Source of the DNA: Paractinoplanes lichenicola
GTDB taxonomy: Bacteria > Actinomycetota > Actinomycetes > Mycobacteriales > Micromonosporaceae
Direction of reading: 5' to 3'
Length of the DNA stretch: 64,000 nucleotides
Assembly: GCF_016785085.1 (NCBI RefSeq)
Contig: NZ_JAENHO010000019.1
Location: forward strand, 81,175-145,174
Part shown: positions 1 through 8,315 of the stretch, piece after piece
How the letters are laid out: every line of letters begins with the position of its first letter
Numbering within the stretch: the stretch's first letter is position 1
Notes under the pieces: model-generated
Seen by the model: only the letters and a program-made list of their open reading frames with translations
The model's database searches: none
Told to the model about the DNA's origin: nothing
Program-made: the position numbers and the translations under genes

Positions 1-106
1 CGTCGGCGCGCAACAGGTCGTCCACCGCCTCGGTGGACTCGCCACGCAGCCGCTGGCTGGCGCGGATCCGGTCGGGGTCTTCGCGAAGCAGACGCAGGTC
101 AATCAC
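1..106 (-). CDS. serS: Seryl-tRNA synthetase, N-terminal part (cut by window edge)
   Basis: Reading the minus strand from a GTG at 106 gives VIDLRLLREDPDRIRASQRL, the conserved opening of bacterial seryl-tRNA synthetase. This is the start of the N-terminal coiled-coil arm that grips the long variable arm of tRNA-Ser. Only 35 codons are present, so the catalytic core lies outside the window. The enzyme charges tRNA-Ser in the cytoplasm; a tRNA-Ser(UGA) gene is present at 52.7 kb. GTG is chosen because homologues begin at this residue. Confidence 0.88.
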   Translation of the reverse strand, partial: MIDLRLLREDPDRIRASQRLRGESTEAVDDLLRAD

Positions 107-162
107 GAGAGTCGAGCCTACCGGCGGCCCCGTCCGGTCAGCACCCGGATATCCCCCGACGG

Positions 163-969
163 TCAGTTCGGGCGATCCCGATCGTCCTGGAACGACGTGA
201 ACGGCTGCGACGGGGCCACGGTGAGGTCGAGCGCCTCGACGTCGGGCTGCTCGTCGCGGCCGGGAGCGGGGCGGCGCCAGGACCAGACCGCCTCGGCCGG
301 CTCGAACTCGGTCGCGGCGGCCTCGGGCGCGTCCTCGGAGGTGGGAGCGCCGGCCAGATGCCGCCCGGCGAGGTAGAGCGCGGCCAGCGCGAACAGCACC
401 GCGGCGAAGGCGCACCACACCCCCCGCCCGTACGAGAGGGTGGTCTCGGCGCCGTCGAAGGCGATGCGATAGATCGGGTCGATCAGGTAGCTCTCGGAGG
501 TCAGCCGGGCCGCGATCGCGAGCAGCACCCCGAACAGGGTGCCGGCGACGCTCAGGCCGGCCAGCCGGAACGCGCGGCGCGCCGCGGGCGGGCCGAACAG
601 GGTCAGCACCACCGCCGGCACGAGCAGGAACAGGCCGAGCACATAGCCGATGCCGAGGGTGCCGAGGTCGTCGAGGCCGCTGGGCACCGTGCGGATGCCC
701 GACGCGTTGCCGATCGAGTCGGCGTCGACCACGGTGACCTGCCACTCGGACAGCGCCGAGACGAGCGCGGCCAGCGCGGCCAGGCCGGCGGCCAGCGGCA
801 CCGTGCGGCGGTCGGCGAGCACGTCGCGGCTCAGACCCGAGAAGTCCCAGCGCCGGCGTCGTTCCTGCGGCTCGGGGCCGAACTCGACCACGGTCTCGGG
901 CGAGGTCACGTCGATCTCGACGGGCTGCTGAGGCGAGGCCGGCTGTTGCTGCGAGGGCATGGCCCCCAT
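163..969 (-). CDS. Four-pass membrane protein of unknown function
   Basis: 268 residues. A Gln/Pro-rich cytoplasmic head (about 1-45) is followed by four hydrophobic segments near residues 57-75, 104-126, 136-156 and 182-205, then an acidic/proline-rich tail of about 60 residues. No catalytic motif is visible and I do not recognise a family with certainty. It sits downstream of serS on the same strand. An internal ATG three codons later is an alternative start. The role is unknown; a structural or sensory membrane protein is possible. Confidence 0.7.
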   Translation of the reverse strand: MGAMPSQQQPASPQQPVEIDVTSPETVVEFGPEPQERRRRWDFSGLSRDVLADRRTVPLAAGLAALAALVSALSEWQVTVVDADSIGNASGIRTVPSGLDDLGTLGIGYVLGLFLLVPAVVLTLFGPPAARRAFRLAGLSVAGTLFGVLLAIAARLTSESYLIDPIYRIAFDGAETTLSYGRGVWCAFAAVLFALAALYLAGRHLAGAPTSEDAPEAAATEFEPAEAVWSWRRPAPGRDEQPDVEALDLTVAPSQPFTSFQDDRDRPN

Positions 970-1025
970 GGTGCCCTGTGCCAGGTCGAGCGGCCAGCAG
1001 TCGCCGGATGGACTAGCGTTCAGGT

Positions 1026-1454
1026 ATGCCTATTCGTTCTGCTTCGGCCCGCTGGCAGGGGAACCTCACCGAGGGTTCCGGCACGATCAAGACCGGCAAG
1101 GGTGGCATCCAGGGGAACTACTCGTTCAAGTCTCGTTTCGAGGAGGGCGAGGGGACCAACCCGGAGGAGCTGATCGGCGCCGCGCACGCCGGCTGCTTCT
1201 CGATGGCCTTCTCGAAGGCGCTCGCCGACGCCGGCTTCACGCCGACCTCGGTCGAGACCGTCGCCAAGGTTCACATGGACAAGACCGACGCCGGATTCAG
1301 CGTCACCAAGATCGACCTCGAGACCGTCGGCGACGTGCCCGGTGTCGACGACGGCACGTTCCAGAAGATCGCCGAGGACGCCAAGGCGAACTGCCCGATC
1401 TCCCGCCTGCTCTCGCCGGGCGCCGAGATCACCCTGAGCGCCAAGCTCTCCTGA
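1026..1454 (+). CDS. OsmC-type organic hydroperoxide reductase
   Basis: 142 residues, the usual length for OsmC. The two redox cysteines are present: peroxidatic C57 in AAHAGCFSMAF and resolving C123 in ANCPISRLLSPG. The conserved EELIGAAHAGC segment also matches the family. The enzyme reduces organic hydroperoxides in the cytoplasm with thiol cofactors, protecting against osmotic and oxidative stress. It is followed by a clear hairpin terminator, so it is probably monocistronic. The subfamily looks OsmC rather than Ohr because of the GTIKTG N-terminal strand region. Confidence 0.93.
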   Translation: MPIRSASARWQGNLTEGSGTIKTGKGGIQGNYSFKSRFEEGEGTNPEELIGAAHAGCFSMAFSKALADAGFTPTSVETVAKVHMDKTDAGFSVTKIDLETVGDVPGVDDGTFQKIAEDAKANCPISRLLSPGAEITLSAKLS

Positions 1455-1469
1455 TCCACCGCGTCCCAC

Positions 1470-1501
1470 GTGCACCGGCCGCTCTCAGGTGGCCGGTGCA
1501 C
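1470..1501 (+). terminator. Hairpin terminator after osmC
   Basis: A perfect 11-bp inverted repeat, GTGCACCGGCC and GGCCGGTGCAC, around a 10-nt loop starts 15 bases after the OsmC stop codon. There is no T-tract, which is common for actinobacterial terminators. It overlaps the upstream extension of the next reading frame, which supports the later GTG start for that gene. Confidence 0.75.
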
Positions 1502-1511
1502 AATTGCTCGT

Positions 1512-1862
1512 GTGCCGGTCGAGATGAGTCGGGAACGCTTCGAGGACCTGGTCGGTGAGGCGCTCGACGAGGTGCCCGCCGAGCTCCTGAAGGTCATGGA
1601 CAACGTGGTCATCGTCGTCGAGGACGACCCGCCGGACGGCGAGGACCTGCTCGGGCTGTACGAGGGCACGGCGCTCACCGACCGCGGCTGGGACTACGCA
1701 GGAGTGCTGCCCGATCGCATCACGATCTATCGCAACCCCACGCTGCGCGTCTGCGACACCGAGACCGACGTGATCGACGAGGTCGCCATCACGGTCGTGC
1801 ACGAGATCGCCCACCACTTCGGCATCGACGACCACCGCCTGCACGAGCTGGGCTGGGGCTGA
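1512..1862 (+). CDS. Zincin-type metallopeptidase family protein
   Basis: 116 residues from GTG at 1512 (VPVEMSRERFEDLV). The C-terminal motif HEIAHHFGIDDHRLHELGWG gives the HExxH zinc site with the extended GxDDxxLxxLG signature of the small minimal-gluzincin family (PF06262). Such proteins are cytoplasmic, about 115-130 residues long and widespread in Actinobacteria; their substrates are unknown. The longer frame upstream would run through the osmC terminator, so the GTG start, which matches homologues, is preferred. Confidence 0.85.
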   Translation: MPVEMSRERFEDLVGEALDEVPAELLKVMDNVVIVVEDDPPDGEDLLGLYEGTALTDRGWDYAGVLPDRITIYRNPTLRVCDTETDVIDEVAITVVHEIAHHFGIDDHRLHELGWG

Positions 1863-1915
1863 TAACTACCTGAATGGGGGAGAGCGCGTTTGTGCAGCTC
1901 TCCTACCCTGACCAC

Positions 1916-2653
1916 ATGCGTAGCGAGCTTTTCTCCGCCGAGAACCTCGAGAAGGAATCGGCCCAGCCCGGACTCCGGCTCCAGAACTCCAAGCTGCTCA
2001 AGGCCGAGCTGAACGGCGACTTCATGGCGCGCGTCGGCTCGATGGTCGCCTACCAGGGTCAGGTGCAGTTCGAGGCCCTCGGCTCGGGCGGTATCGGCAA
2101 GTTCCTCAAGCAGAAGCTCACCGGCGAGGGTGTGCCGCTGATGCGCGTACGGGGGAACGGTGACGTCTTTCTCGCCGACAACGCGGCCGACATCCACCTG
2201 ATCGACCTCGAGCCGGGTGATGCCCTCTCGATCAACGGCGCCAACGTGCTCGCCTTCGACTCCTCGCTCAACTACGACATCAAGATGGTGCAGGGCGCCG
2301 GCATGATGTCGAACGCCGGCCTGTTCAACTGCGTCTTCAGCGGGCACGGGCGGATCGCGGTCACCACCAAGGGCACCCCGGTCGTGCTCACGGTCGACCA
2401 GCCGACCTACGTCGACCCGCAGGCGGCGATCTGCTGGTCGGCCGGCCTGCAGACCGGCTATCACCGCGCCGAGCAGCTCGGCCTGGGCACGCTGCTGGGC
2501 CGCACCACCGGCGAGCGGTTCACGATGAGCTTCTCCGGTCAGGGCTTCGTGGTCGTCCAGCCCTCCGAGGAGCCCCCGGCCGGTCTGGCCGGCACCGGAG
2601 GCGGCGGCAACCAGCAAGAGGGCGGCATCCTGGGCAACATCTTCGGTAATTGA
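1916..2653 (+). CDS. AIM24 family protein
   Basis: 245 residues starting MRSELFSAENLEKESAQPG. The body is a string of beta-strands with glycine-rich turns (GSGGIGKFLKQKLTGEG, VRGNGDVFLADNA, SGHGRIAVTTKGTPV) typical of the AIM24/TIGR00266 beta-barrel fold. A Gly-rich tail ends in GGGGNQQEGGILGNIFGN. The family is conserved from bacteria to mitochondria; the bacterial role is unknown and may be membrane- or stress-associated. An ATG 14 codons upstream is possible, but the extra residues look non-conserved. Confidence 0.85.
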   Translation: MRSELFSAENLEKESAQPGLRLQNSKLLKAELNGDFMARVGSMVAYQGQVQFEALGSGGIGKFLKQKLTGEGVPLMRVRGNGDVFLADNAADIHLIDLEPGDALSINGANVLAFDSSLNYDIKMVQGAGMMSNAGLFNCVFSGHGRIAVTTKGTPVVLTVDQPTYVDPQAAICWSAGLQTGYHRAEQLGLGTLLGRTTGERFTMSFSGQGFVVVQPSEEPPAGLAGTGGGGNQQEGGILGNIFGN

Positions 2654-2657
2654 CGGG

Positions 2658-3605
2658 TTAGCTGAGGTCGCCCCGGCGCAGGCGGGCGAGCCAGGCCGCG
2701 GAGTCGGCGAAGTCGGCGTTGGAGAGCCCTCGTGGGGATGCCACGGGTGCCTCGGGCGTCAGCCGGTGGCGGGGATAGCTGCCCAGGAAACGCACGTCGG
2801 CGCAGATCCGGCGCAGGCCCTGCAGTGCCTCGCCCAGGCTGGGCTCGGCCGCGTGGCCGGTGCAGTCGAGGAAGAACACGTACGTCCCCAGCTGCACGCC
2901 GGTCGGGCGGGACTCGATGCGGGACAGGTTGATGCCCCGTACGGCCAGTTCGGTGAGCACCGCGAGCAGCGCGCCCACCTGGTCGTGCCGGATCGACACG
3001 GCCAGCGACGTGACGTCGTCGCCGGTCGGGCCGCCGACCGGGCCGGGCCGGCTCAGCAGCGCGAACCGGGTCACCGCGTCGGCGTGGTCGGCGACCTTCT
3101 CGGCCAGCACGGTCAGCGCGTTGCGGGGCACCCCGATCGGCGCGCAGAGGGCCGCGTCGTGCTCGCCGGAGGCCGCGGCGATGGCCGCGGTCGCGTTGGA
3201 GAGCACATCGACGATCACCGCGTCGGGCACGTTGGCCATCAGCCAGTTGCGGCACTGGGCCGAGGCCTGCGGGTGGGCCGCGATCGACCGGATCTCGGCG
3301 AGCGGGGTCAGCGCGCGGGCGGCCAGCACGAACTCGACCGGGATGACCACCTCGCGGGTGATCACGAGCGGGCTGCCGGTGACCAGTTCGTCGAGCGTGA
3401 CGGGGATGGCGCCGCCCACGGAGTTTTCCAGGGGGACGAGCGCGGCGTCGGCGTCACCCGCGCGAACGGCCTCGAGCGCCTCGGGCACGCTGCGCGCCGG
3501 AGTGCGCAAACCGTGCTCGGCGGCGGGGATGGTGCGAAGGGCGGCCTCGGTGAACGTGCCTTCCGGCCCGAGGTAGACGAAGCGCGTGGGTGGCGTTCCC
3601 GGCAT
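2658..3605 (-). CDS. pheA: Prephenate dehydratase
   Basis: 315 residues, typical of monofunctional actinobacterial PheA. The N-terminus FVYLGPEGTFTEAAL and the LENSVGGAIPVTLD segment are diagnostic. The catalytic TRF motif is in DAVTRFALLSRPG. A C-terminal ACT domain (about 205-290) carries the phenylalanine-binding ESRP motif. The enzyme converts prephenate to phenylpyruvate in phenylalanine synthesis and is normally feedback-inhibited through the ACT domain. It is convergent with AIM24, with 4 bases between stop codons. Confidence 0.96.
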   Translation of the reverse strand: MPGTPPTRFVYLGPEGTFTEAALRTIPAAEHGLRTPARSVPEALEAVRAGDADAALVPLENSVGGAIPVTLDELVTGSPLVITREVVIPVEFVLAARALTPLAEIRSIAAHPQASAQCRNWLMANVPDAVIVDVLSNATAAIAAASGEHDAALCAPIGVPRNALTVLAEKVADHADAVTRFALLSRPGPVGGPTGDDVTSLAVSIRHDQVGALLAVLTELAVRGINLSRIESRPTGVQLGTYVFFLDCTGHAAEPSLGEALQGLRRICADVRFLGSYPRHRLTPEAPVASPRGLSNADFADSAAWLARLRRGDLS

Positions 3606-3630
3606 AGTGGGGAGTCTAGGCCGGGCCGCC

Positions 3631-4239
3631 TCAGAAGCCGCAGGCCAGCACTCGAATCCCGCTAGGGGCGGTGGTCTCGACCCGGCTCACGCAGACGTCC
3701 GAGCCCGCGGCGACCAGCGTGAGCGTGGCGCCGGCGCCGGTCGCGACCACCATCAGCGGTTCGAGATCGTCGGCGTCCTCGCCGGTGACCTCGACGGTGG
3801 CGAACGACCACTGACCCGAGCAGAACGGGCCCTCGTAGATCCGCATCGGCTTGTCCGGGATGCCGGCATACCCCTTGATCAGGGCCAGGATCTGTGGGCC
3901 GGTGGGCTGCGCCGGGCATCGGGGCGCGGGTGACGGCCGGGGTGTGGGCGACACCGTCTCGGTGGGGGTGACGGGTGCTGTCGTCGGCGGGAGCGTGGTG
4001 ACACCGCCGGTCGGATACGCCGGTGTCGTCGGATAAGCCGGCCCCGTCGGATAGGTGGTGGTCGGCACGGTGGGCAGGCCGAGCCCGTCCGAGGGGCCGA
4101 TCGAGATCGGGCCCGCGCTGGGGGTCGCGTACGGCGGGGAGGTGGGCAGCGGCCGCGGCGGCTCGCCGCACGCGCCCAGCAGCATGGCCGCGCCCGACAG
4201 CGCGGCGAGGATCAGGGGTGTGCGGGGGGACACGCGCAC
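3631..4239 (-). CDS. Proline/threonine-rich lipoprotein
   Basis: 202 residues. The signal peptide ends in a lipobox LLGAC (Cys about residue 24), so the mature protein should be diacylglyceryl-anchored on the outside of the membrane. A low-complexity Pro/Thr/Ser linker with YPT repeats occupies roughly 27-110. The C-terminal ~90 residues form a compact domain with cysteines at RCPAQ, PFCSGQW, SDVCVS and ACGF that could pair as disulfides. I do not recognise the domain; it lies directly upstream of pheA on the same strand but has no metabolic link. Confidence 0.75.
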   Translation of the reverse strand: MRVSPRTPLILAALSGAAMLLGACGEPPRPLPTSPPYATPSAGPISIGPSDGLGLPTVPTTTYPTGPAYPTTPAYPTGGVTTLPPTTAPVTPTETVSPTPRPSPAPRCPAQPTGPQILALIKGYAGIPDKPMRIYEGPFCSGQWSFATVEVTGEDADDLEPLMVVATGAGATLTLVAAGSDVCVSRVETTAPSGIRVLACGF

Positions 4240-4273
4240 ATGGTAAGACCCGGAACGCCCGATGTGACCAGGG

Positions 4274-4663
4274 TCAGGACGCGATCCGGTGGCCGGCCGC
4301 CAGGAGCGTGTCGACCGCCTCGGTGAGCCGCACGGTCGGCACCAGCAGATAATCGGTCGAAAACGTCGAAAAGGTGACGATGTTGACGCGCGCCTGGGCC
4401 AGCGGCCCGATCAGGGACGCCAGCACTCCGGTCAGCGCGAGATCGAGCGGGCCGACCACCCGCAGGCAGCGCCAGGCGGTGTCGACCTCCGCGCCCGGGG
4501 GCACCCGGTCGGCCGGGCAGATGATCGAGAACTCGTCGGCGTCCCAGCTGAGCGAGATCACACTCTTCTCGTCCGGACCCCCGCTCAGCGAAGCAGGGAT
4601 CGGCGAACCGGCCGGAAGCCGGCACACCGCGTACTCCGCGGGTAGCAGATCTAGATCGAGCAT
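4274..4663 (-). CDS. ACT-domain protein (CASTOR/ACT_7 type)
   Basis: 129 residues with two ACT-like halves. The N-terminal strand-rich part contains DEFSIICPADRVPPG. The C-terminal part, RVVGPLDLALTGVLASLIGP followed by ARVNIVTFSTFSTDYLLVP, is the hallmark of ACT_7/CASTOR-like small ligand sensors. These bind amino acids without a catalytic domain. The nearby pheA suggests, but does not prove, an amino-acid-sensing role. ATG start; no operon overlap with neighbours. Confidence 0.8.
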   Translation of the reverse strand: MLDLDLLPAEYAVCRLPAGSPIPASLSGGPDEKSVISLSWDADEFSIICPADRVPPGAEVDTAWRCLRVVGPLDLALTGVLASLIGPLAQARVNIVTFSTFSTDYLLVPTVRLTEAVDTLLAAGHRIAS

Positions 4664-4776
4664 GAGGGCAGACTACGTTTCGGGATCAGGGTTGCCCAAT
4701 GCCCGCGGGGTGCGTCAAACACCACAAACCCGAAACGTGCTCGTAATGCTCGGCTCTCAGCAGCGCACGTCGGCTC

Positions 4777-5238
4777 TCAGTAGCGCACGGCGGAGAAGAA
4801 CGTCATCGAGCCGGCCACGCGCTCGTTGTCGAACAGCGGGGTGGCGATCGCGTCGACCGTCAGCGGCGTCTCGCCCGGGCCCGGCAGCACCCGCAGCAGC
4901 CCGCGCGCGAGGCGCTCGGTGCGCAGGGCCAGCAGCGGCGGGATCTTGTCGGCGTCCGAGTCCTCGAGCTCGCCGGCCGTCGCCGTGAAGTCGATCAGGT
5001 GCAGCACCGAGCCGAGCGGCTTGCCGATCACCTCGGGCGGCTTGCCCACGCCGAGCAGCTCGCCACCGGAAACCGAGACCGCGACGATCGCCGTGGACGT
5101 GTCGATGATCAGGCACGGCTCGGGAGCGACGGCCACGGTCGCCGTCCACCTCTCCAGGCTCGGGACGAACTCGGCCTCGGACGGCGTGCGCGCCTGGGGC
5201 ACGAACGCTCCCGAGAGTGAGAGTTCGACGTGCGCCAC
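4777..5238 (-). CDS. Small PAS-like protein of unknown function
   Basis: 153 residues from a GTG at 5238. This start is chosen because GAGGAGG lies 5 bases upstream, an excellent ribosome binding site; an ATG 21 codons earlier lacks one. The middle segment, EPCLIIDTSTAIVAVSVSGGELLG followed by IGKPLGSVLHLIDFT, resembles the strand-helix opening of a PAS fold, and the C-terminal strands VDAIATPLFDNERVAGSMTFF are also PAS-like. No kinase or output domain is attached. It may be a stand-alone sensor or anti-sigma partner; the function is unknown. Confidence 0.65.
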   Translation of the reverse strand: MAHVELSLSGAFVPQARTPSEAEFVPSLERWTATVAVAPEPCLIIDTSTAIVAVSVSGGELLGVGKPPEVIGKPLGSVLHLIDFTATAGELEDSDADKIPPLLALRTERLARGLLRVLPGPGETPLTVDAIATPLFDNERVAGSMTFFSAVRY

Positions 5239-5343
5239 CCGGTCCTCCTCGCTCTTGCCGCTCGACGGCGGCGCCGCGGCCGCGCCCGGTGACCCGAGCA
5301 CCCGCCGCGGCGGCCAAGCCGTCGACTACAACCGGAAGGAACG

Positions 5344-6096
5344 TTACCGGCGTGCTGTCCGCTTGTCAGCGGCCGTTTGTCCGTCGGCGTGCCAGCGATA
5401 GTCGCCGGCCGGCCGATAAGGCGCGTTTGCCCACGTCGCGGGGTGGTTGGCCACGGCCGAGAGCTTGCCCGCGGTGGCCGGCGAGATGCGGGCACCACCG
5501 GCGATCAGCAGCCGATCGAGTTCCTTGTCGGTGGCGACGAGCACTTCCTTGGGCAGGCCGTGCACGCTGATTACGCCGGATCCGACGAAGGTGAGCACCG
5601 GCGTCACCGGCACACCCAGGCCGACCGCGGCGGAGAGCGCCTTGCTGGCCCGGCGGGCCTCGCGACGGGCCTCCGCGATGTATTGCGGGCGCTTTCCGTT
5701 GATCTGCACCACGTCACCCGCGATGAGCACGCGGGCGCGGCCGTGGTCGGCCACGGTCACCGCGTAGACGCCGCCGGGGCCGATCGCCAGGAATCCGGCG
5801 CGGTCGTCGGCGGGGTCGGGCTCGTAGTAGCCCAACGCGTCGGTGCGCGGCCAATCCACGATGTGCCAGTTGGGTCCGAGTCGGTCGAGACGAGTCAGCG
5901 CGCGGGCACCGGCGGCCTCGAGGCGGCGGGCTTCACGCTCGGCGCGGCGCCGGCGTGCCCAGTCGGCGGGCGACTGGCGGGCCGGGCCCTCGAGCGCCTG
6001 CGTCTCGGTCATACGGCGATCGATGACGCGCTGGCTGTTCGGTGGGACGGGAAGAGCAGGGCGTGCTGGGAAGACAGTCACTGCGACCTCCGGCAA
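5344..6096 (-). CDS. NERD-like nuclease-related protein
   Basis: 250 residues. A basic, Arg-rich helix (about 45-72, WARRRRAEREARRLEAAGAR) precedes a domain with HIVDWPR, FLAIGPGGVYAVTV, VVQINGKRPQYIAEARREARR and TPVLTFVGSGVISVHGLPKEVLV. The order matches the NERD (nuclease-related) fold found in many actinobacterial proteins. The conserved Asp/Lys of active nucleases is only partly evident, so activity is uncertain. A downstream ATG (MTETQALEG) is an alternative start. Confidence 0.7.
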   Translation of the reverse strand: MPEVAVTVFPARPALPVPPNSQRVIDRRMTETQALEGPARQSPADWARRRRAEREARRLEAAGARALTRLDRLGPNWHIVDWPRTDALGYYEPDPADDRAGFLAIGPGGVYAVTVADHGRARVLIAGDVVQINGKRPQYIAEARREARRASKALSAAVGLGVPVTPVLTFVGSGVISVHGLPKEVLVATDKELDRLLIAGGARISPATAGKLSAVANHPATWANAPYRPAGDYRWHADGQTAADKRTARR

Positions 6097-6392
6097 AAGG
6101 TCCTTCGGGCTCTCTTTTCACTACCGTAAGTGCTCGACCCCATACGGAAGCAAGACGTAGGTGTGTCAAGAAAGTGGAATGAGGGGGTGAATGCGACATT
6201 CACGCATCGCGCTTTTTGCGGATGGTGCATCACGACGCCTGGTCCCCTGATCGAAAGAAGTTTCAAGACCAAGTTAGTCGGCGAGTCGCGGTCGTGCACA
6301 GATGTCTCATGATCTAGGCAGAACGTCATCGGCCGGTAGCGGGGAGTGCCGGGCGGGTGCCGAGAGATCGACGAGTGGGCTAACGTCGGCTC
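6097..6392. other. Divergent intergenic region without a gene
   Basis: This gap of about 300 bases separates two divergently transcribed genes (NERD-like and arginine deiminase). It is clearly AT-richer than its surroundings, especially 6100-6310, as expected for promoters in both directions. I found no convincing coding frame, tRNA or terminator. Overlapping frames around 6130-6312 have no family character. Confidence 0.5.
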
Positions 6393-7601
6393 GTGGTGCA
6401 CAACGTCGACAGTGAGGTGGGCCGGCTGCGAACGGTGCTGCTGCACCGCCCGGGGCCGGAACTGGCCAGGCTGACCCCGCGGAACAACGACAGTCTGCTC
6501 TTCGATGGTATTCCCTGGGTGAGCCGAGCCCAAGAGGAACATGACGCCTTCGCGGCCGCCCTGCGCGAGCGCGACGTCGAGGTCCTCTATCTGGGTGACC
6601 TGCTGGCCGAGACGCTGGCCGTCGAGGCCGCGCGGGCCGAGCTGACCGCGGGCGTGCTGGCCGACCGCCGCCTGGGCGACACCCTGCGCGACAGTGTGGG
6701 CCGCTACCTCGCCGATCAGGACCCGCGCCGGCTGGCCGGGGTGCTGATGGCCGGGCTGGCCCACGAGGAGCTCAAGCCGGGGCCGGGCGGCCTGGTCTAC
6801 GAGATGATGGACCGCCTCGACTTCGTCATCGACCCGCTGCCCAACCTGCTGTTCACCCGCGACTCGTCGGTCTGGGTGGGCGACCAGGTGGCGGTGACCA
6901 GCCTGGCCATGCCGGCCCGCAGCCGCGAGACGACCCTGACCCGGGCCATCTATCGCTACCACCCGCGGTTCGCCGGCACCGAGCTGCTCTACGACCCCGC
7001 GCTCGAGCTGCTCGAGGGCGGGGACGTGTTGCTGCTGGCGCCCGGGGTGCTGGCGATCGGGGTCGGCGAGCGCACCACCCCGGCCGGCGCCGAGCGGCTG
7101 GCCCGCCGGGTCTTCGCGGCCGGGCTGGCCCGCACCATCCTGGCCGTGCCGATCGCCCAGGAACGCGCCACCATGCACCTCGACACCGTGTGCACGATGG
7201 TCGACGTCGACGCCGTGGTGATGTATCCCAACATCGCGGACACCCTACGGGCGTACACGGTGACCGCGGACGCCGACGGCGAGCCGCGCGCTCAGGGGCC
7301 GCGGCCCTTCCTGGAGGCGGCGGCCGAGGCGATGGGCATCGACCGGCTGCGGATCATCGACACCGGGCTCGATCCGGTCACGGCCGAGCGCGAGCAGTGG
7401 GACGACGGGAACAACACGCTGGCCATCGCGCCGCGCCTGTGCGTCGCGTACGAGCGCAACGTCGAGACCAACGCCCAGCTCGAACGGGCCGGCATCGAGG
7501 TCGTCCGGATCAGCGGCTCCGAGCTGGGCAGCGGCCGCGGCGGGCCGCGCTGCATGAGCTGCCCGATCGAACGGGTTCCGCTACGAGCCGCGGACGTGTG
7601 A
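6393..7601 (+). CDS. arcA: Arginine deiminase
   Basis: 402 residues, the normal length. Landmarks in order are SEVGRLRTVLLHRPG (N-terminal), NLLFTRDSSVWVGDQV, LLEGGDVLLL, ATMHLDTVCTMVD (catalytic His region) and the C-terminal nucleophile C387 in RGGPRCMSCPIERVPL. The enzyme hydrolyses L-arginine to citrulline and ammonia in the cytoplasm. There is no arcB or arcC beside it, so it is a solitary deiminase rather than a full fermentation operon. Two adjacent GTG codons (6393, 6396) could initiate. Confidence 0.95.
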   Translation: MVHNVDSEVGRLRTVLLHRPGPELARLTPRNNDSLLFDGIPWVSRAQEEHDAFAAALRERDVEVLYLGDLLAETLAVEAARAELTAGVLADRRLGDTLRDSVGRYLADQDPRRLAGVLMAGLAHEELKPGPGGLVYEMMDRLDFVIDPLPNLLFTRDSSVWVGDQVAVTSLAMPARSRETTLTRAIYRYHPRFAGTELLYDPALELLEGGDVLLLAPGVLAIGVGERTTPAGAERLARRVFAAGLARTILAVPIAQERATMHLDTVCTMVDVDAVVMYPNIADTLRAYTVTADADGEPRAQGPRPFLEAAAEAMGIDRLRIIDTGLDPVTAEREQWDDGNNTLAIAPRLCVAYERNVETNAQLERAGIEVVRISGSELGSGRGGPRCMSCPIERVPLRAADV

Positions 7602-8315
7602 GACGACCAGCTCGGGCACGGGGACGGGCCCGTCGACCAGGTGGGCCTTGTCGGGGAAGTCGAAGACGGCGATCTCGAGCTGGACGGGATAGTCGGGGGC
7701 TTGGCCGACCCGCTTGACCACCTCGCCGTCGACCGAGAACGCCAGCGAGCCGGGGCGCCAGTTCACCCCGTACGTGTGGAACTCGGACACGTCGATGGGC
7801 AGGGTGACCGCCTCCCAGTCCTCGGTCAGGCGCGGGTCGCGGAAGCGGTGCAACCCCATCCCGACCGCCTGCGGGGCCGAGCCGAAGACCTCCATGACGC
7901 AGATCTCACCGGACAGCTCGGGCGCGGTCTCGATGCCGGAGAGCCAGAAGGCGATCATCGAGCGCGGCGTGATCGTGCCCCGCATGCGGATCTCGATGTC
8001 GCCCTGAACCGGCGTGTAGCCCCAGAATTCGCCCTGCTCCTCGAGCACCCGCTGCTCGGGCAGGAAGGGCTGGCCGCCGATCGTGCTGCCGACCGGCCCG
8101 GAGTAGTTCGCGCTCTGGATGCCCGACACCCGCAGCGGCGTCTCGTGCACGCCCTCGGCCCACAACGGCTGGTCGACAGGGATGCTCAGGCGCAGCTCCC
8201 CGCCGCCCACCTCGTACGTGGCGGCGGAGGCGGCGCGAGAGCTCCAATGGGGCAAATACCACGGCACCCAGACAGACCGGTCCAACTCCTGCGAGTCGAA
8301 CCGTTCGTCGATCAT
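7581..8315 (-). CDS. Glycoside hydrolase family 16-like protein, altered catalytic motif
   Basis: 244 residues with a GH16-type concanavalin fold: FWGYTPVQGDIEIRMRG, the catalytic strand SGEICVMEVFG, then FHTYGVNWRPGSLAFSVDGE, which is the usual post-catalytic strand pair. GH16 enzymes use ExDxxE; here it reads E137-I-C139-V-M-E142, with the central Asp replaced by Cys. Both glutamates remain. No signal peptide is seen, so it may be cytoplasmic. Its ATG overlaps the DUF5926 stop (ATGA), implying coupling. The 3' end overlaps the convergent arcA by 21 bases. Confidence 0.8.
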   Translation of the reverse strand: MIDERFDSQELDRSVWVPWYLPHWSSRAASAATYEVGGGELRLSIPVDQPLWAEGVHETPLRVSGIQSANYSGPVGSTIGGQPFLPEQRVLEEQGEFWGYTPVQGDIEIRMRGTITPRSMIAFWLSGIETAPELSGEICVMEVFGSAPQAVGMGLHRFRDPRLTEDWEAVTLPIDVSEFHTYGVNWRPGSLAFSVDGEVVKRVGQAPDYPVQLEIAVFDFPDKAHLVDGPVPVPELVVSHVRGS

